64,000 bases of DNA from Zarea fungicola (GCA_900169235.1 FWCC01000264.1:1-64000), one strand, 5' to 3'; shown: positions 1 to 12,489, counted from the first letter of the stretch. The notes: a model not told the origin generated them from the letters alone. Made by a program: numbers and translations.

Positions 1-2808
1 TTTTTTGTCACCCACATGGCGTGTAAGCCAAATGAGTGATCCGCAGGGCCGCCAAGAGTTGTTGTTGGTTTTAGCCACAAGCATCACTGCTAGTTAGCAT
101 TAGTTTGCTTCCACTTAATAGAATTGCGGCATTGGCTCCTCTTCTCTTTGGCGTATTTACGTTGTTGAGACGTTAAATTCCCTCTTTCCAACTCTGAGTT
201 TTCTTTTTAATAGAACATTTATGTTCGTAATTCCTTGTCCCCGGTCACATGGATAAGATGCCAAACAACCGCAGGGAGGGACCCGCCATGATTAAAGCAG
301 CCTCCACCAGCATGGTATTGCTTGATTAACAAAGCCGACCCATTTCTTCTGGGGGGTAACGAACCCAGGAGTCTGGGTCGGTCGATTGCAGGCCGGCCCA
401 TCGACAGACGAGCCAATTGTGCCAGTGCAGCTCCCATGCAGACATAATTGTTGGCAAGCAGTGCAGAGCCTGCTCCTCGTTCAGCCCGGGATGCGCCCCT
501 CTAATATCCTGGCTGGTGTGGCTTTTCCTTGTCTTCAGTATGCCGGATAAATTCGGCCATGTCGGGGATTGGCACTCAAAGAGGGCAGCATTTGCGCTGC
601 TTTGTCAATGGGCAAGGTGTAGACACAAGGGATAGACGACAGTTGCAATTTTTACTTTTTAATGTAGGTTTTAGCCATATCAAACAGAGAGGCGGCGTCC
701 TGATGCTCAATGCGTAAACGCCAACTAATAATAAGCGAAGCCGCTCTTGACGGAAATAAATCGGTCGCAGGAGGCTCGCTATATGTAAGAAACGATATAC
801 GACAAGTTATTTTAGTACATATGACGGGCGATGAGAAGGGGGAGTAACAACGCAGAGTATCGCCACAAACAGGTATTTATAAGCCTCTCAAAAGCAAAAA
901 GATGACATTTCAAAAGCAAGCAGATCAATAGTCCAAGCAATTTGTCACTGCCAAGAAGGATTCCAGAGCACAATTTGCTTTTTCACTTTATTTTTTTTCT
1001 CCCTTGCCCACTGTGGCGTGGTGTGCATCGTCACCCAGTAGTATCATGCAGAGAGCGCCACATTGATTCGTGCTATGAGTGGTTGACATTTTCCTTTCTT
1101 TTTTTTCTGTTTGCTTTTCATCAAAGTCACAGCTTGCAATTTTGGCCAGCCCAACAGAGAAGGGAGTGAGGGGTCCTGCGTTGCCATTATGTATTCCCTT
1201 TTTATTTTGCTTTTTATTACCAATAATTGTCCTTCTCTCCCCAACCACTACCCAATTACAATTGTCTGTCCATGGCCGAGCAATGTAGAATTCGCACGAC
1301 TAAATCTGTTTGGGAAGTGAGGAGTTTATTATTGGACTGGAAAACATACAGTACTCGGTGAGAACGGAGTGTGCCCAATGGGTCTAAAGGGCCAACAGAA
1401 AACCAGCCGGCACTAGGCTCCGTCGCACCACGGACTGTGTTTCGCGAGGTCTAAGCGAGCGAACAATGCTCAGTAACGGTTCATATTTTTCCGTCCTCAA
1501 GGTATACATGTTGTCCGTGCGGTTATAGCATTCTTCAACAAAGCCACGTGCGAAAACCATGCTGGACGACTCTTCGCTCGCCATTAGCGTGTAGTATCGT
1601 TCGAGCTAAATGCAGGTATAATGCCTGCTTGTCTCGCCATCACCCAACCGATCATCTTTCTACGGCGGGAAACTGGACTGCTAGCGTCTCTAGCTCCAAT
1701 GGTGTTGGCGTTCCACACTCAGCTCCCCCCCATTGTGGTGTCTCAGCTTTTGCCCTACAGGCAAATACGCCGAGGCTAAGACAAATTATCAAGTTTCCGA
1801 GGCTACATCACAGACCTGTTACCGGAATATGGCTGATTTCGCGGCCCTGAGGCGAATTTTATCCAGAGACCGAATGGCAAAGTCATTGAGCGACCAACAA
1901 GAATAATCTTTACCAACATGCAACATAGCCAATATGCCGCCGGCCCTTGCACATAAGAACCACCGGACCCATATGATAACTATGTCGAGTGACCTATTGG
2001 TGGACTGCCCCAAACTGCCCCATCGACCGGACTTCTTTTTCAGGTAGCCATGCGATGGTCAATGGCGCTTTACTCTAATCTGTTATTGTGGGTGCGAAAA
2101 GGTCGCAGCGTTGTGGTGGCGTTTCTCATCACAGCCAGAAAGGCCGGTATCCTGGTTCTCCAAACTGGGGCCGCCAACAGAAAAGCGCTCAGACTCATTT
2201 TTTTATCCCCATTTCTCGGCCGCGGGTACTCAACGGGGCCATGGCCCTTTCTGGACAAGCGAGCAACGTACTGGTAACTATTTAATGAAATCAGTCACCT
2301 TTTTTGCCACACCCCACGCTCCACCAGTCTGGTCTTTGGTGGCTGGCTGCGTCGGGCTTGGGGCGGGAGGGTGTATGGAGATGTGTGACGCCCAATCCAT
2401 GAATACGGATCGAATAACCACACCCACTCTCGTCGGTCCTAGGCCCCGTGTGTAACAAAGAGATCTTGTGCAGAGTAACTCGCTTGGGGCCCAGGAACAT
2501 GGTAATGGATCCCCATTGTGTGCTTGGACACCAAGGCTCGGCAGGCTAAAAACGTCAATGTGCGACTAGCATCAAGGGGCAACTGGGCAGCAGCCACCAA
2601 GCATGCACGTTAGTTGCGTAGGCTGCGCGACCCGCTTGATGTGATAGACAGAATGTCCCCTCGGCTCTCTATATACCTAGCCAAGAGCGCCCAAGTGTGA
2701 GCAGTTCCTGCAGTGCTCTTGCTCCCTTCCCTCTTGGATCGACCTTTATCCAAGACAACAGCCGACGCCGAAGTGCATGTCTTGAACAGACCTAATCTTT
2801 CTTTCAAC
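1..2808. other. Gene-free region upstream of MHYT gene
   Basis: No reading frame here resembles a known protein: the open frames are short, overlap on both strands and show no domain. AT-rich stretches and homopolymer T runs occur around 970-1220. A TATATA element near 2668-2674 lies about 140 bp before the MHYT start and could be its core promoter. A two-codon upstream ORF (ATG at 2777, stop at 2783-2785) precedes the chosen start. Nothing else recognisable was seen. Confidence 0.6.
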
Positions 2809-5774
2809 ATGTCGTCAACAGAGCAGCTGATAGCGGAGCACATGGGAAAGGTTGTGCCGTACTCCTTCCATGGCGGCTTTGTTTGTCTGAGCTACGCCGT
2901 GAGTCTTGTCGGTGCCGGCTCAACTTTGGAATTGATGAGACGGAGAACTTCTCACAAGGGCTACCATAACTTGTAAGTAGCTATGGTGGTTGCTACGTGT
3001 TCCTGTACAAGACGGACGATACTGACCTGCAAAATGCAGCTTATTGTTGGCAGGTGCCGCTATGTGTATGGGCGGTATTGCTATTTGGTCTATGGTAAGC
3101 CCAGGCGCTCCCACTTGCAATACTATTCAGAGCAACTCAACTGACCGAGTACCCCCGGCATAGCATTTTATTGGAAACCGAGCTCTTTTCATTCTGAATG
3201 GACAGGCAGATCTACAGGTCGCTTATTCGACTGGGCTTACGGTAGCATCCATGTTTGTTCCCATCCTGGTCCTTCTCCTTGCCTTTCTCGCAGTCACAAA
3301 CAACGACCGTGTGCAGTGGTGGAAGATATCGCTGGCAGGCTCCCTTTCCGGAGGCGCAATCTGCGGTATGCACTATCTCGGCAATGCGTCCATCAGCAAC
3401 TATCGTTGCACCTACTCGATTGCCTACGTCGTCGGATCCGCCATCATCGCCGTCAGTGCCAGTACCGCTGCCCTTGCTGTTTTCTTCGTCTTCGAATCTA
3501 GTTGGAAGTCGGCTTGGTGGAGACGCGTTCTCTGCGCTGCTGTACTCGCTGGTGCTGTGTCTGGCATGCACTGGTGTGCTGCCGTCGGCACGCGATATGT
3601 CTTGATCGGTAACCGCAACGGTAATGGCATGTCTCGGGACACCACTATCATCATTGTTATCTGTTTGGTATGTTACTTGCATTTTGCACAGAAGAATGTA
3701 AGGTGCTAATCTTCGCCCTCTAGGCCATTGCGGCGTTTGTAGTTACAGGCGCATGTGCGGTGTTCTCGCTCTTAGTCAAACGAAGCTACGCCAGCAAAGC
3801 ACAGCAAGTTGTTCTCGGCGTAGCAGTCTTTGATAAGAGAGGTCGCATTCTTGTCAACAAAGAAGGTCTGCTGCCGACAGAAGTCGTGACTGACTCTCTA
3901 CTGCTGCAGGTAGGTGTCGCCAACGACTGCATTTCTCGACGATGCTAACAACCTCATAGTCAAATGACGATATTTTTGACACCAACCACCCGCTATTTCA
4001 TTGGGCTTACCGAGCATCACGTAACTGGACGAGTATTGCAAACCTCATCCATCGAATGGCTACCCACATCAGCCAGCTCCCCCATCAAAGATACAGCAAC
4101 GGTGTAAGGCTCATGCAAGATGATGGAAGCCCCATTCCGGAATATGATGTAGTCTGTTGCGAACTGTTTAGTCTTGCTGCCTCCACCTTGGCCTCTAAGT
4201 TGAGAGTCGATCTAATAGATGTTGGTGTTTTGTGGGACGAGATTTTTGCTACGGGCAGAAGCCAACATGACGCACACCAGTTGACAGATTCGCCTGCCGC
4301 AAAGCACGTATCCAAATTGACCGACTCTGACTCATTGGCCGAGAAGGCTGAGATAACACGCCATGAATACGCCCGCGGTTCCCTCATGGTTCTCGTCCAA
4401 CACATCCGCAACCGACAGGTGAGCGAGCAGCTCGAGTCTGCGGGCTACAGATTCACTGAATTAGACCAAGTTGTTGGTATCATGCGCACAAGCATGCAAA
4501 TCAAAACACCTGATCTCGGCATGCGCCTGAAGAGCATGGCCGCTCTATCGAATAGTGAAACCACACTCTCACCTGGCGTTCATGTTGGTGCATTCGCAAT
4601 TCGTGCACGGGTTGACCACACCGGTTTCGATGTGCTCGTTAGACGTCAGGCACGAGACTTGCTTCCCACAGTACCCCTCGCAATGGAGCAGCTAGAGCCA
4701 CGTCATGTCGATTTTCTCAACCACCTTCAGAACCAAACAATGGTAGTTGTGGCGGACAGACTCGCGACCTCCTCATCCCCAACAACAGATATTGGCAAGT
4801 TTGCGACGACACTGCTGGAGGGAATAAGAGAACTGCGTAGAACATACGAGGATGATGGCATGTTCGACAATGCTGTTTTAATGCAGCAGCCGATCAGTAT
4901 TCCTTATTATGGCAAGCCAGGAGACTCTGCCTCGCTCGCGGCGACCGTCATTGTCTTTCAAATTCTGCTACCCATCCATACAGCCACCCATGTTCCGAAA
5001 TGTACCTTCATCCCGCTGCGGTTCTTCAAGGTCAGGCAGCTATCACAAGAAAACTCGCCATACCATCTCGACTTTTCGCACGCTGTGCACCGGGACATGT
5101 CGTCAGTGCTCAAGAGCAATGCAACAACTGCCGTACGCGATGTATTTTCGACCTTCTCAAGAAAAACAAGGCAGGTCCTCCCACTGGCAACAACGAAGAA
5201 AATGGCCAAGAGAGGCCGTCATCATGGTTCACGAGCCAAGCCAGAGCGTTCTACCAGCCAATCTAGACTGTCACCGGGCAAAGGCGAGGACTCGCTACAC
5301 GCCCTAAGTGATTCGCTCAGTGAATATGATGCAAACGGGTCTTCTATCCATGACGCACCGTCAACAACGACCGACATGGAAATGTCGCCCCTCGGTATCA
5401 CCAACATGCCACCGAAGCAAGGTGCATACGGTGGTATTATGGTGTCGCAAGAAATCGTTGTTGAGACAGCGAAAGTTACGAGTGGCGAGCTGGCCTCGTT
5501 TGGCCATGGGAGACGCAAGTCGAGTACAGCCGTCGCATCATCGCAACGGCAGCCAGAGAGCAGGAGTTCCACGAGCGAGACGAGAAGCAAAGACGGTGGC
5601 CCTGAGCTCGAGGCGGTCAGCTCACGCACGGGAGCGTCTGGACCAGAGACGTTTGTACAGCCGCAGCATGCTGCTGGTGCGTTTGGGGCTGGACTGAATG
5701 CGGAGAGACAGGGTGGTACCATGTACGTTGATCAGCTGCTTTCATTTTGTATGCGGAAACAAGTCATTATTTAA
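2809..5774 (+). CDS. MHYT-domain integral membrane signalling protein
   Basis: Five exons: 2809-2972, 3040-3094, 3164-3667, 3724-3909 and 3960-5774, giving about 907 residues. The N-terminal third is a multi-helix membrane region with three copies of the MHYT signature: SMHFIGN (across intron 2), GMHYLGNAS and GMHWCAAVG. MHYT domains are known in bacteria as putative copper-binding sensors of O2, CO or NO, usually fused to output domains. Here the roughly 600-residue C-terminal part is predicted cytosolic, with no GGDEF, EAL or kinase motif that I can see, and ends in a low-complexity Ser/Thr/Glu-rich tail. All introns start GT and end AG and restore one frame through the second MHYT motif. 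An in-frame ATG at 2713 would add 32 residues; 2809 is preferred because the protein then starts just before the first membrane helix. The ligand and output are unknown. Confidence 0.85.
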
Positions 5775-6129
5775 GAGAGGGAATCTGCAAGGCGTATTCG
5801 GTCCTGGGAGGAGGTCTGTGTTTTTCTAAACTGCACATATTTGTATTTAGTATGTATTTATTACTATGTAATTGTGAAGATGACGAATTATATGACATCA
5901 AAGCAAAAATGCTATTACAACGTAATAATTCCGCTTTCCTGCGATGACAGCTCTGACACCGTCAGGAACATCTTCGTTTTTTAAGCGTTAAATGATGGGC
6001 CTGTTGACGCTTCACTTTGAACCTAGGAATTGCTTGTCAGGATGCAGTATTTTATATGGTATTTTATATGGCAAAAGCAAGGAGGTAGAACAATGTGAGA
6101 CCTACGTTGGAGTGAGTAGTTCATTGTCA
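5775..6129. other. Intergenic 3' region with 12-bp tandem repeat
   Basis: Downstream flank of the MHYT gene, AT-rich, no gene seen. It contains a perfect 12-bp tandem duplication at 6047-6070 (unit GTATTTTATATG, two copies). Confidence 0.6.
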
Positions 6130-7165
6130 GCTGCTAAGGGTTCGAGCGCCAGGATTCAAGCGCCAGGGTGAGGTTCTTGATTTGCTCATACCCTACAAGC
6201 TTTGTCTCCTTACCAATAACCTGCGAGACCTTGAGAAATTCCTCGTTTTTAAAAGTGCCCGGCAAAGAGGAACGGGCTGCGCAGGAGCACCTCGCCGCGG
6301 GGGTACGGCTTGTCGCTGACGCTGTACATTGTGCAGGTTCGGGGCGGATTCGAGGCACACCTCGACGCAGCGCATGGGCGGGCCGACGTGGCCGGTAGAG
6401 AAATCATCCCTGAGCTGGCAGGTCAGTGGGCGTTGTAGGACTGGCTTATGGACAGGGCCATGGCGGCGAGCTTGGTGCCGATGGCGTACCGCGAGAGGGT
6501 GCCCTTGAAGCCGGACGAGTCGACGCTCGAGGCGTGCAGGGCGGCATGGAAGCGGTTGAAGATGTGCGGCACGGAGACGAAGGCAGTGGGCTGCAGTAAC
6601 TTGATATCATCAGTAGATCCGTCATATCCCCGCGAAAGTAACCAATACAGGAGCCTGTGGCAAAGGCGTCGAGCTCAACCAGGCGTTGCATCAGTTGTGG
6701 GAGTGGGAGGTATGAGATCCCGACATCGTTGCTGGTAGACTGGCTGGCGAGACGAATGACAGGGTTTAATGACAGTGCCGACTTGTGTGTGTGATTATGA
6801 CACCCTGGGGGTTGCCTGTGGTGCCGGAGGTGTAGTTGATTGTGTATACATATTCTGGCTATGCCTGGCAAATGGGCTGCTTGGATTCGAGAACAATCTT
6901 CCCAACTTGGTCGACAGAGTACAGATTAAGGCCGAATTGGCTGACAAAATCAGATAAGAATGTATTTGGTGTGACCGGCTGGCTCGCCTTGGTCAAGACT
7001 GTTATGCAAGTTGCGAACAGTCGGATCCGACGTCTCGAGCAAAGGCTGCCTGTCAAACTTCCATTGGCGATAGATGGGGCTTCTATTTGGCTGCTCGGTG
7101 CCAGGAAGAGTACCACCGTGACATTCGCCCGGCAACGGGGGCACAATGAACTTCTTTATTTAGGC
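6130..7165 (-). pseudogene. Decayed long-chain acyl-CoA synthetase (AMP-binding enzyme)
   Basis: The reverse strand carries, in the right order but in different frames, fragments of a fatty acyl-CoA synthetase. An N-terminal piece at about 7030-7165 contains PGTEQPNRSPIYRQW. A piece with LYSVDQVGKIVLES lies near 6900. The AMP-binding P-loop YTSGTTGNPQGV lies at about 6800-6840 and is followed by a stop. The ISYLPLP block lies at 6680-6710, and PTAFVSVPHIFNRF with the gate region at 6460-6590. STGHVGPPMRCVEV lies near 6370-6400, KPYPRGEVLL near 6300, and the C-terminal KLVGYEQIKN near 6190. The frame changes at least four times. The central adenylation block (the TET motif region) and other segments are missing, leaving about 1 kb where an intact gene needs about 2.1 kb. 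Introns cannot explain the in-exon stops and one-base shifts. An intact enzyme would activate long-chain fatty acids with CoA and ATP. The sequence is not conspicuously AT-rich, so strong RIP is unlikely. Confidence 0.85.
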
Positions 7166-7841
7166 CGCGGCTGCTGCGCAGTTGTGCATGCTTGTATCAC
7201 AGGATTGCAAAACCTGAAGACTGACTAATACTGTAGCAGTGGCTGTTTGAGAATGCTCAGAGAGATGAAATCACGAAAGCAAGTCACGTCTGGGAACTCG
7301 AGCCGAGCTGGCTCATGACATTTATTGTATACAAGCTACAACGATTAGCTGGGATGAACCCGGCTTCTGGTTCACTGTGCTCCAGGCAAGGCTATATACA
7401 TATCTTGATCGGCTTTATACCCAGAGCGTGGGGGTGGAGCTGGTCGAGATGGGTGAGATTTTGCTGTCGCAGTTTCTGGATACTTACTGTCCGAGGGTTT
7501 ATTAAAACGGCTGCATTTAGTTATTATTGGCTTCTAGGAAGAAGGTTAAAAGAAAAAGAAAACAAGAACGAGGAAAAAGGAGCGAGGGGGTGAAGAAAGA
7601 ATCCATCACCGCCCGTCCACCAACCCCAACGCAGGTATGGGACTGTGCCGCCTCCCTACCCTGCTCGAACGCGAGAGACGGGTGATTTGGCCAAAAATGG
7701 AAAGAATGCAGTGATAACTTCACCTTGATCATGTGCCAGTTTCTAGTTACCCGTTCTCTTTCTGTATATTGTCTCTGCCGAACTATGTGGATCGAGTGTG
7801 CATGAGTTGCGTCGTTGCGGCCCTGTAAGGGCACGACATTT
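7166..7841. other. Intergenic region
   Basis: Lies between the acyl-CoA synthetase relic and the 3' end of the permease gene. It includes a purine-rich stretch at about 7540-7600. No gene or RNA was recognised. Confidence 0.5.
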
Positions 7842-9585
7842 TCAACGACCGAGGTACTGCAACTCGACATTTCGCAAGGGCGGAAAGGCTAACCCGGTTA
7901 CGCCAAAGGCAATCCACATGCCCAAGTCCGCATTGGCGGCCAACTTGGAGACGGGGCCAATGTACCATGCCTGTGACATGCCCATAACAGCGCCGACCCA
8001 TCCCAGCAGAAAACTCGCCAGGGCTGCCCATCCCTGGGGGAGGTAGTGCGTGTTTTCCCACTGCGACCAGTCCCAGCCGCCCTGCCTGCCGCGAAACAGA
8101 GCTTGCTCCTCAATGCAGATGCAGACCATAATCTCGATCCAGTAGCCCATTATGGCGACAAAATTGGAATAGATGGCAAACAAGCTCTCACGTCCCGCCA
8201 AGCCAAGAACCAGCTGTATCAAGACCAGGATGGAAGACCAGGCCCAGCGCGGCACCACTTTGCCGTACCGGCCCATGGTCTGACAGCCGAGACTGCTGGA
8301 ATACGTCCCCGGCACGCTATTCGCGACGACACCAAGGGCGACAATCACCGCGCACACCTTGCCGAAGCCATGGATGGGAGAAAACCCCTCTACAAGGAGC
8401 GCACCGGTGCTGATTTCGTTGGCAGCCGACCAGGCGGGTTGGTGCACGACGCCTGTGGCGAGGCCAATGGCAATGACGTAGACAAAGCTGAAAGAAGTCC
8501 ACAGACCGGCGACGGTAAGCCAGAAGATGCGCGCGCGTGATGTGGTTTCCGGGTAGTAGACGTAGAAATCGGCGGCGGCGGCAGACCACGAGTTTGGCAC
8601 GTAGGAGCAAAGACTGAAGTAGGTAAGACGGGCGGAGGCCAGATGAGAACCCGAGACCTTGTTGGGAGCAGAGGAATCAAAGTAGGGTCCAGCGCAACCA
8701 ACCAGAACACAAAGAGCAATGACTTGAGGTAGCCATGCAAATCTGTAAGTGAAACCCATCAGTCATTGAACGAAGACGGACCTGAGGCAAAGGGGTTGTT
8801 GGGTGCGGGCATATGTATACCGCTCGTAAGTTTGGAACGGATACATGCCAAATGCAGCAATGATCCAGCAGATGACACTAATCACGACGATGCCGACCGC
8901 GATGCTCATGCCACCACCGCTGACGGCTGAGAGAACCTGGCCTGCGATGATGGTGTCAATGGTGCAGTATCCAATCATAAGGATAATGTTGAGGAGACAT
9001 GGAATCTTTGCGGGCCAATATCCCATGAAGAAGCGCAAAACCACCTGGAATTTAATTGAAAAAAAAAAATCAGCTCTCGGCGCTCTGGTAGAACATGATA
9101 GCGGCATTTTTCTGTTTTAAATCCGCTGCCCCTATTTCTTGGATGCAAACTTGCCGATGCTTCAACATACTTACCATGGTGCGGTTGCCGCTCTGCGGAC
9201 CCCATGTGCACATGTAAGCCGTCGACAGACTACCCAGGAAAGCCCCGAGGACAGCGCATATCGCTGCATCTTTGAAGCCCAGACCAAGCAACATGGGACC
9301 GAGGAGACCCGCGCCGAGATTGTTCAGCGACAGGTTGGCGCTGAGCCAGAGCAGAAAGACTTGCAAATCGTTGGCGAGCGATGGTGGCTGTCGCTCCTCG
9401 GGCATGACCCGCCTGATACCGCGGGCTTCGAAGCCAGCCAGGCCTTCGATCCATGTGCTACATTGCCGCAGGTACGTTATTGTCCGACCAGGACGGTTCT
9501 TTTGGTCCAAATTTGGTGATGATTGAATCCTGGATAGCCTCTGTTTTGGTTCAGTCGTGGCGACATTATTTGTAACCTGCTCCAT
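7842..9585 (-). CDS. NCS1 family purine/cytosine permease (Fcy2-like)
   Basis: Three exons on the minus strand (9585-9175, 9044-8821, 8742-7842) encode about 511 residues, a normal length for NCS1 purine-cytosine permeases. The protein has a hydrophilic N-terminus, the family's first-helix region (SANLSLNNLGAGLLGP), a helix pair around GYCTIDTIIAGQ, and about twelve hydrophobic segments overall. The late segment with GYWIEIMVCICIEE also fits fungal Fcy2 and Fcy21 proteins. Such proteins are plasma-membrane H+ symporters for cytosine, adenine, guanine or hypoxanthine; the substrate cannot be read from sequence. The start at 9585 is chosen over an in-frame ATG at 9720 because the extra 45 residues are atypical for the family. 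Intron 1 (9045-9174) holds an A-rich run and intron 2 is 8743-8820. It is divergently transcribed from the GMC oxidoreductase gene, with 929 bp between them. Confidence 0.88.
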
Positions 9586-10514
9586 GGCAAGGGTCGTGAG
9601 GATCTTGAGTATGGACGCCACCGGGAATCGTGGCGCAGATGCCAGGAGAGAATTGCTGGAAAATACTGTGGAGGTAAAAACGGGCGATAAAGGCTTTATA
9701 CTGACGAATGTACTGTCCACATAATACGCTAAATTGAGACACGTATTCTTTAGATTAACTAATTGTCTACTTATCTACGCAGCTGGCTATTTTTTTTTTT
9801 TTTTTTTTTCAAGATTCTTTGCCACCTGTGTATTTATTCAGGTCACTGTAACCGAGGGTGCCTACCTGCAGACAGACAGGGTGCGACGTTGTACCAACAC
9901 TTGTAGTTAGTGGATCCTACTGTAATTCCACCGCTGCCTCGATGTCCTGTATCTCTGCCTTAGTTAGTAGCTAACTGCAGGCACCTAGTAGCCAGTACCT
10001 AGGTAGTTAGTTAATTGTAACTTTTCCGCTGCATAGCCAGACATACGGCGTGCGTGATTCGACATTTTGCCCCTGCAATTTACTGCATGCTACTACTTAT
10101 TCCCAGGCATGTACGGACTCGGTTCTCCAAGACCCCAACGGCGTGTATTTACTCTTCTCTGTGCTAACCTCCATATTTCCCACTAGTTAGCTAGTTATGG
10201 AGTCTCGCAATGCCGAGCCTTGCTCAACAATTCGAGGCTTAGTCCAATGCACCGCAATTTTAAGCCCAGGGCCTAACATGAAAACATGAAAGGGTCATAC
10301 GTACGTACTATTTGATGGCCGTGGCAACTCGCCCCGTAGGAGCCTTGTTTATAGTCTGACAATGGTAGAACAAACACATGCATCCGTCATTTGCTGCATC
10401 ATTCATGTTTCCGATACATGGCTCCAGGGCGTTCAAGAAACCTAGTTGATATATACATATTTTATAAAAAACGTACCCCACTGACCGAAGAGAGCATTAT
10501 ATTCAACTGCGATA
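9586..10514. promoter_or_regulatory. Shared upstream region of permease and GMC genes
   Basis: Divergent intergenic region of 929 bp. It holds a 20-nt poly-T run (9790-9809), a tract rich in TAGTTAG, CTAGGTA and ACCTAG words at about 9900-10020, and TATAAAA at 10463-10469, 46 nt before the GMC start codon. Co-regulation of the two genes is possible but is only inferred from the arrangement. Confidence 0.5.
9959..10018. repeat. TAGTTAG/ACCTAGGTA low-complexity tract
   Basis: Repeated short words (TTAGTTAG, TAGCTAAC, CACCTAGTAG, TACCTAGGTAG, TTAGTTA) form a degenerate, partly palindromic tract. Similar tracts occur at about 25497-25520, 45790-45840 and 54708-54765, always between genes. Confidence 0.5.
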
Positions 10515-12489
10515 ATGACCAACTTCCAGCAATCATCGCCGTCCGCCTTCAGCAAGCAAAACTTCGACTTCATTGTAATTGGCGGGGGCACGGCAGGACT
10601 GGCGGTCGCCTCCCGCCTCGCCGAGCGCAAAGAGCTGCAAATCGGCGTGATTGAGGCTGGCTCCTCAGCAAACCACGATCAGCATGTGTCTGTCCCTGCA
10701 TTCTATGGCCGCTCCATCGGTGGCCAGTATGACTGGTGCTTCGAGACGACTACCCAGACTGGCCTGGGCGGGCGCACGCTGCCCTGGCCGCGAGGTAAGG
10801 CTCTGGGCGGCACGAGCGCCATCAACTTCATGACCTGGGTTCGGGCGAGCCGCCACGATTATGATGCCTGGGAGGCTCTGGGGAATCCTGGTTGGGGGTG
10901 GGATGGCTTGCTGTAAGTCTTTCTCAATAAGACCTGAACCATACTATAGAGCGCCGGTTATGCTGACGGCATACTCTGCACATCGCATGCAGTCCCTTTT
11001 TTAAAAAGTCGGAGACCTTTCATCCGCCAAGCGACAGTCTGGCTTGTAGGTTTAATGTGCAGCACGAGCCCGCGTCTTTGGGGACATGCGGCCCCATTCA
11101 CATCTCTTACAGCAATGAATACTCTGCATCCCATGTCTTGTGGCACTCTACGCTGAATGCCGTCGGCATCCAATCAAATACGGCTCACACAGCAGGGTCA
11201 AACGTCGGCGTATGGACAAATATTAACAGTGTAGACCCAAGGACAGCCGCGCGGTCTTATGCAACAAGTTACCTCTCTTTGGTAGAGGGTCAATCTAATC
11301 TGCACGTCTTGACGGGTGCAACTGTTAAGCGCATTTCTCTACAGCAGGATGCGTCGGGGTATACTGCTGATGGCGTCGTGTTTCGGTGCCAGGGACTGCA
11401 GTACACTGCATTTGCATCGCGCGAAGTGATTCTTTCCGCGGGCACCGTTCAATCCCCCCAGTTACTTGAGTTATCAGGCATTGGACATCCAGATATTCTT
11501 GCCCGTGCAGGAATTCCCCTCAAGATTGCAAGTCCTTGTGTAGGCGAAAACTTGCAAGACCATCTAAGTAAGACCAATTGCTTATTGTTGCCTCGTTTGA
11601 ACTGGCTCGCAAAACTCATACGTAGATAGTGCTGGCTACTATTTTCGAGGTAGACCCGGCTCTCGAAAATCCTGATGATCTTCTCAGGGACAGGGCCGCT
11701 GCAGTACGCGCACAGCAGCAATACGATGAGAACAAGACCGGCCCATTGACCATCCTGCCTTGTGCCATTTGCTACGTCCCACTGAAAACGTTTGTGCGAG
11801 CTTCGACAATGGAAGACATGCAGTCCTGGGCCACGGCGCACTCGGTATATGACAAGGACAAAACCAAGGTTGCCGCGAATCGGTTCAGCTGCGACGCAAA
11901 CCTTGGCCAAATCGAGTACATCTTTGACCTAGGCAATTGGAGTACATTCTTTAAGGGTGAAGCTGGCAAAAAGTATGGCACGATGCTTCAAATGCTACAA
12001 TACCCATTCTCAGTAGGCAGTGTGCATATACGGCCAAGGAGTGGCAACAACGAAGATGAGGCTACCAAAGACGGTGTTATTATTGATCCTGGATATTACA
12101 ATGGTAACCACGGCAAACTCGACCTAGATGTCATGACGGAAGCTGCTCGGTTTCTGGAAGAGATTGTCACGACTAAACCTCTGGCAGACATCATTCGCCG
12201 TTCGGTGGCCCCAGACGCGGGTATATTTAAGGAACACGACAAGCTACGTGATTGGGTTCTACAAAACACCATTACCGACTGGCATCCCGTGGGTACATGC
12301 GGCATGGGCGGCCGGGCTGGCCAGGACGGCGGCGTAGTCAATGAACGACTGCGGGTATACGGCGTGAACAATCTGCGTATTATCGACGCAAGCATCATGC
12401 CTCTACAAATCAGCGCCCACCTGCAAGCAACCGTGTACGCCATTGCCGAAAAAGGCGCTCACATGATCCTGGAAGATTTAGATAGGTAA
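10515..12489 (+). CDS. GMC-family FAD-dependent oxidoreductase
   Basis: Three exons (10515-10912, 10993-11567, 11630-12489) encode about 610 residues, the usual GMC length. The N-terminal dinucleotide-binding motif IVIGGGTAGLAVASRL is at about residues 20-35, followed by the second GMC signature (PWPRGKALGGTSAIN) and VGENLQDHL, which runs across intron 2. At the C-terminus, WHPVGTCGMG (His about 543) and SAHLQATVYAIAEK (His about 588) supply the expected catalytic His pair. The family oxidises alcohols, sugars or aromatic alcohols with FAD; the substrate is not predictable. There is no signal peptide, so the enzyme is probably intracellular, unlike secreted aryl-alcohol or glucose oxidases. 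For intron 2 the acceptor at 11628-11629 rather than 11624-11625 keeps the frame. The gene lies head-to-head with the permease. Confidence 0.9.

Noticed and set aside
6130..7165. Acyl-CoA synthetase as an intact multi-intron gene
   Set aside because: Frame changes occur inside conserved blocks without GT/AG sites and the core catalytic region is absent.
6130..12489. Secondary-metabolite cluster around the acyl-CoA synthetase relic, permease and GMC oxidase
   Set aside because: No polyketide synthase, peptide synthetase, terpene cyclase or P450 gene is present in the window.
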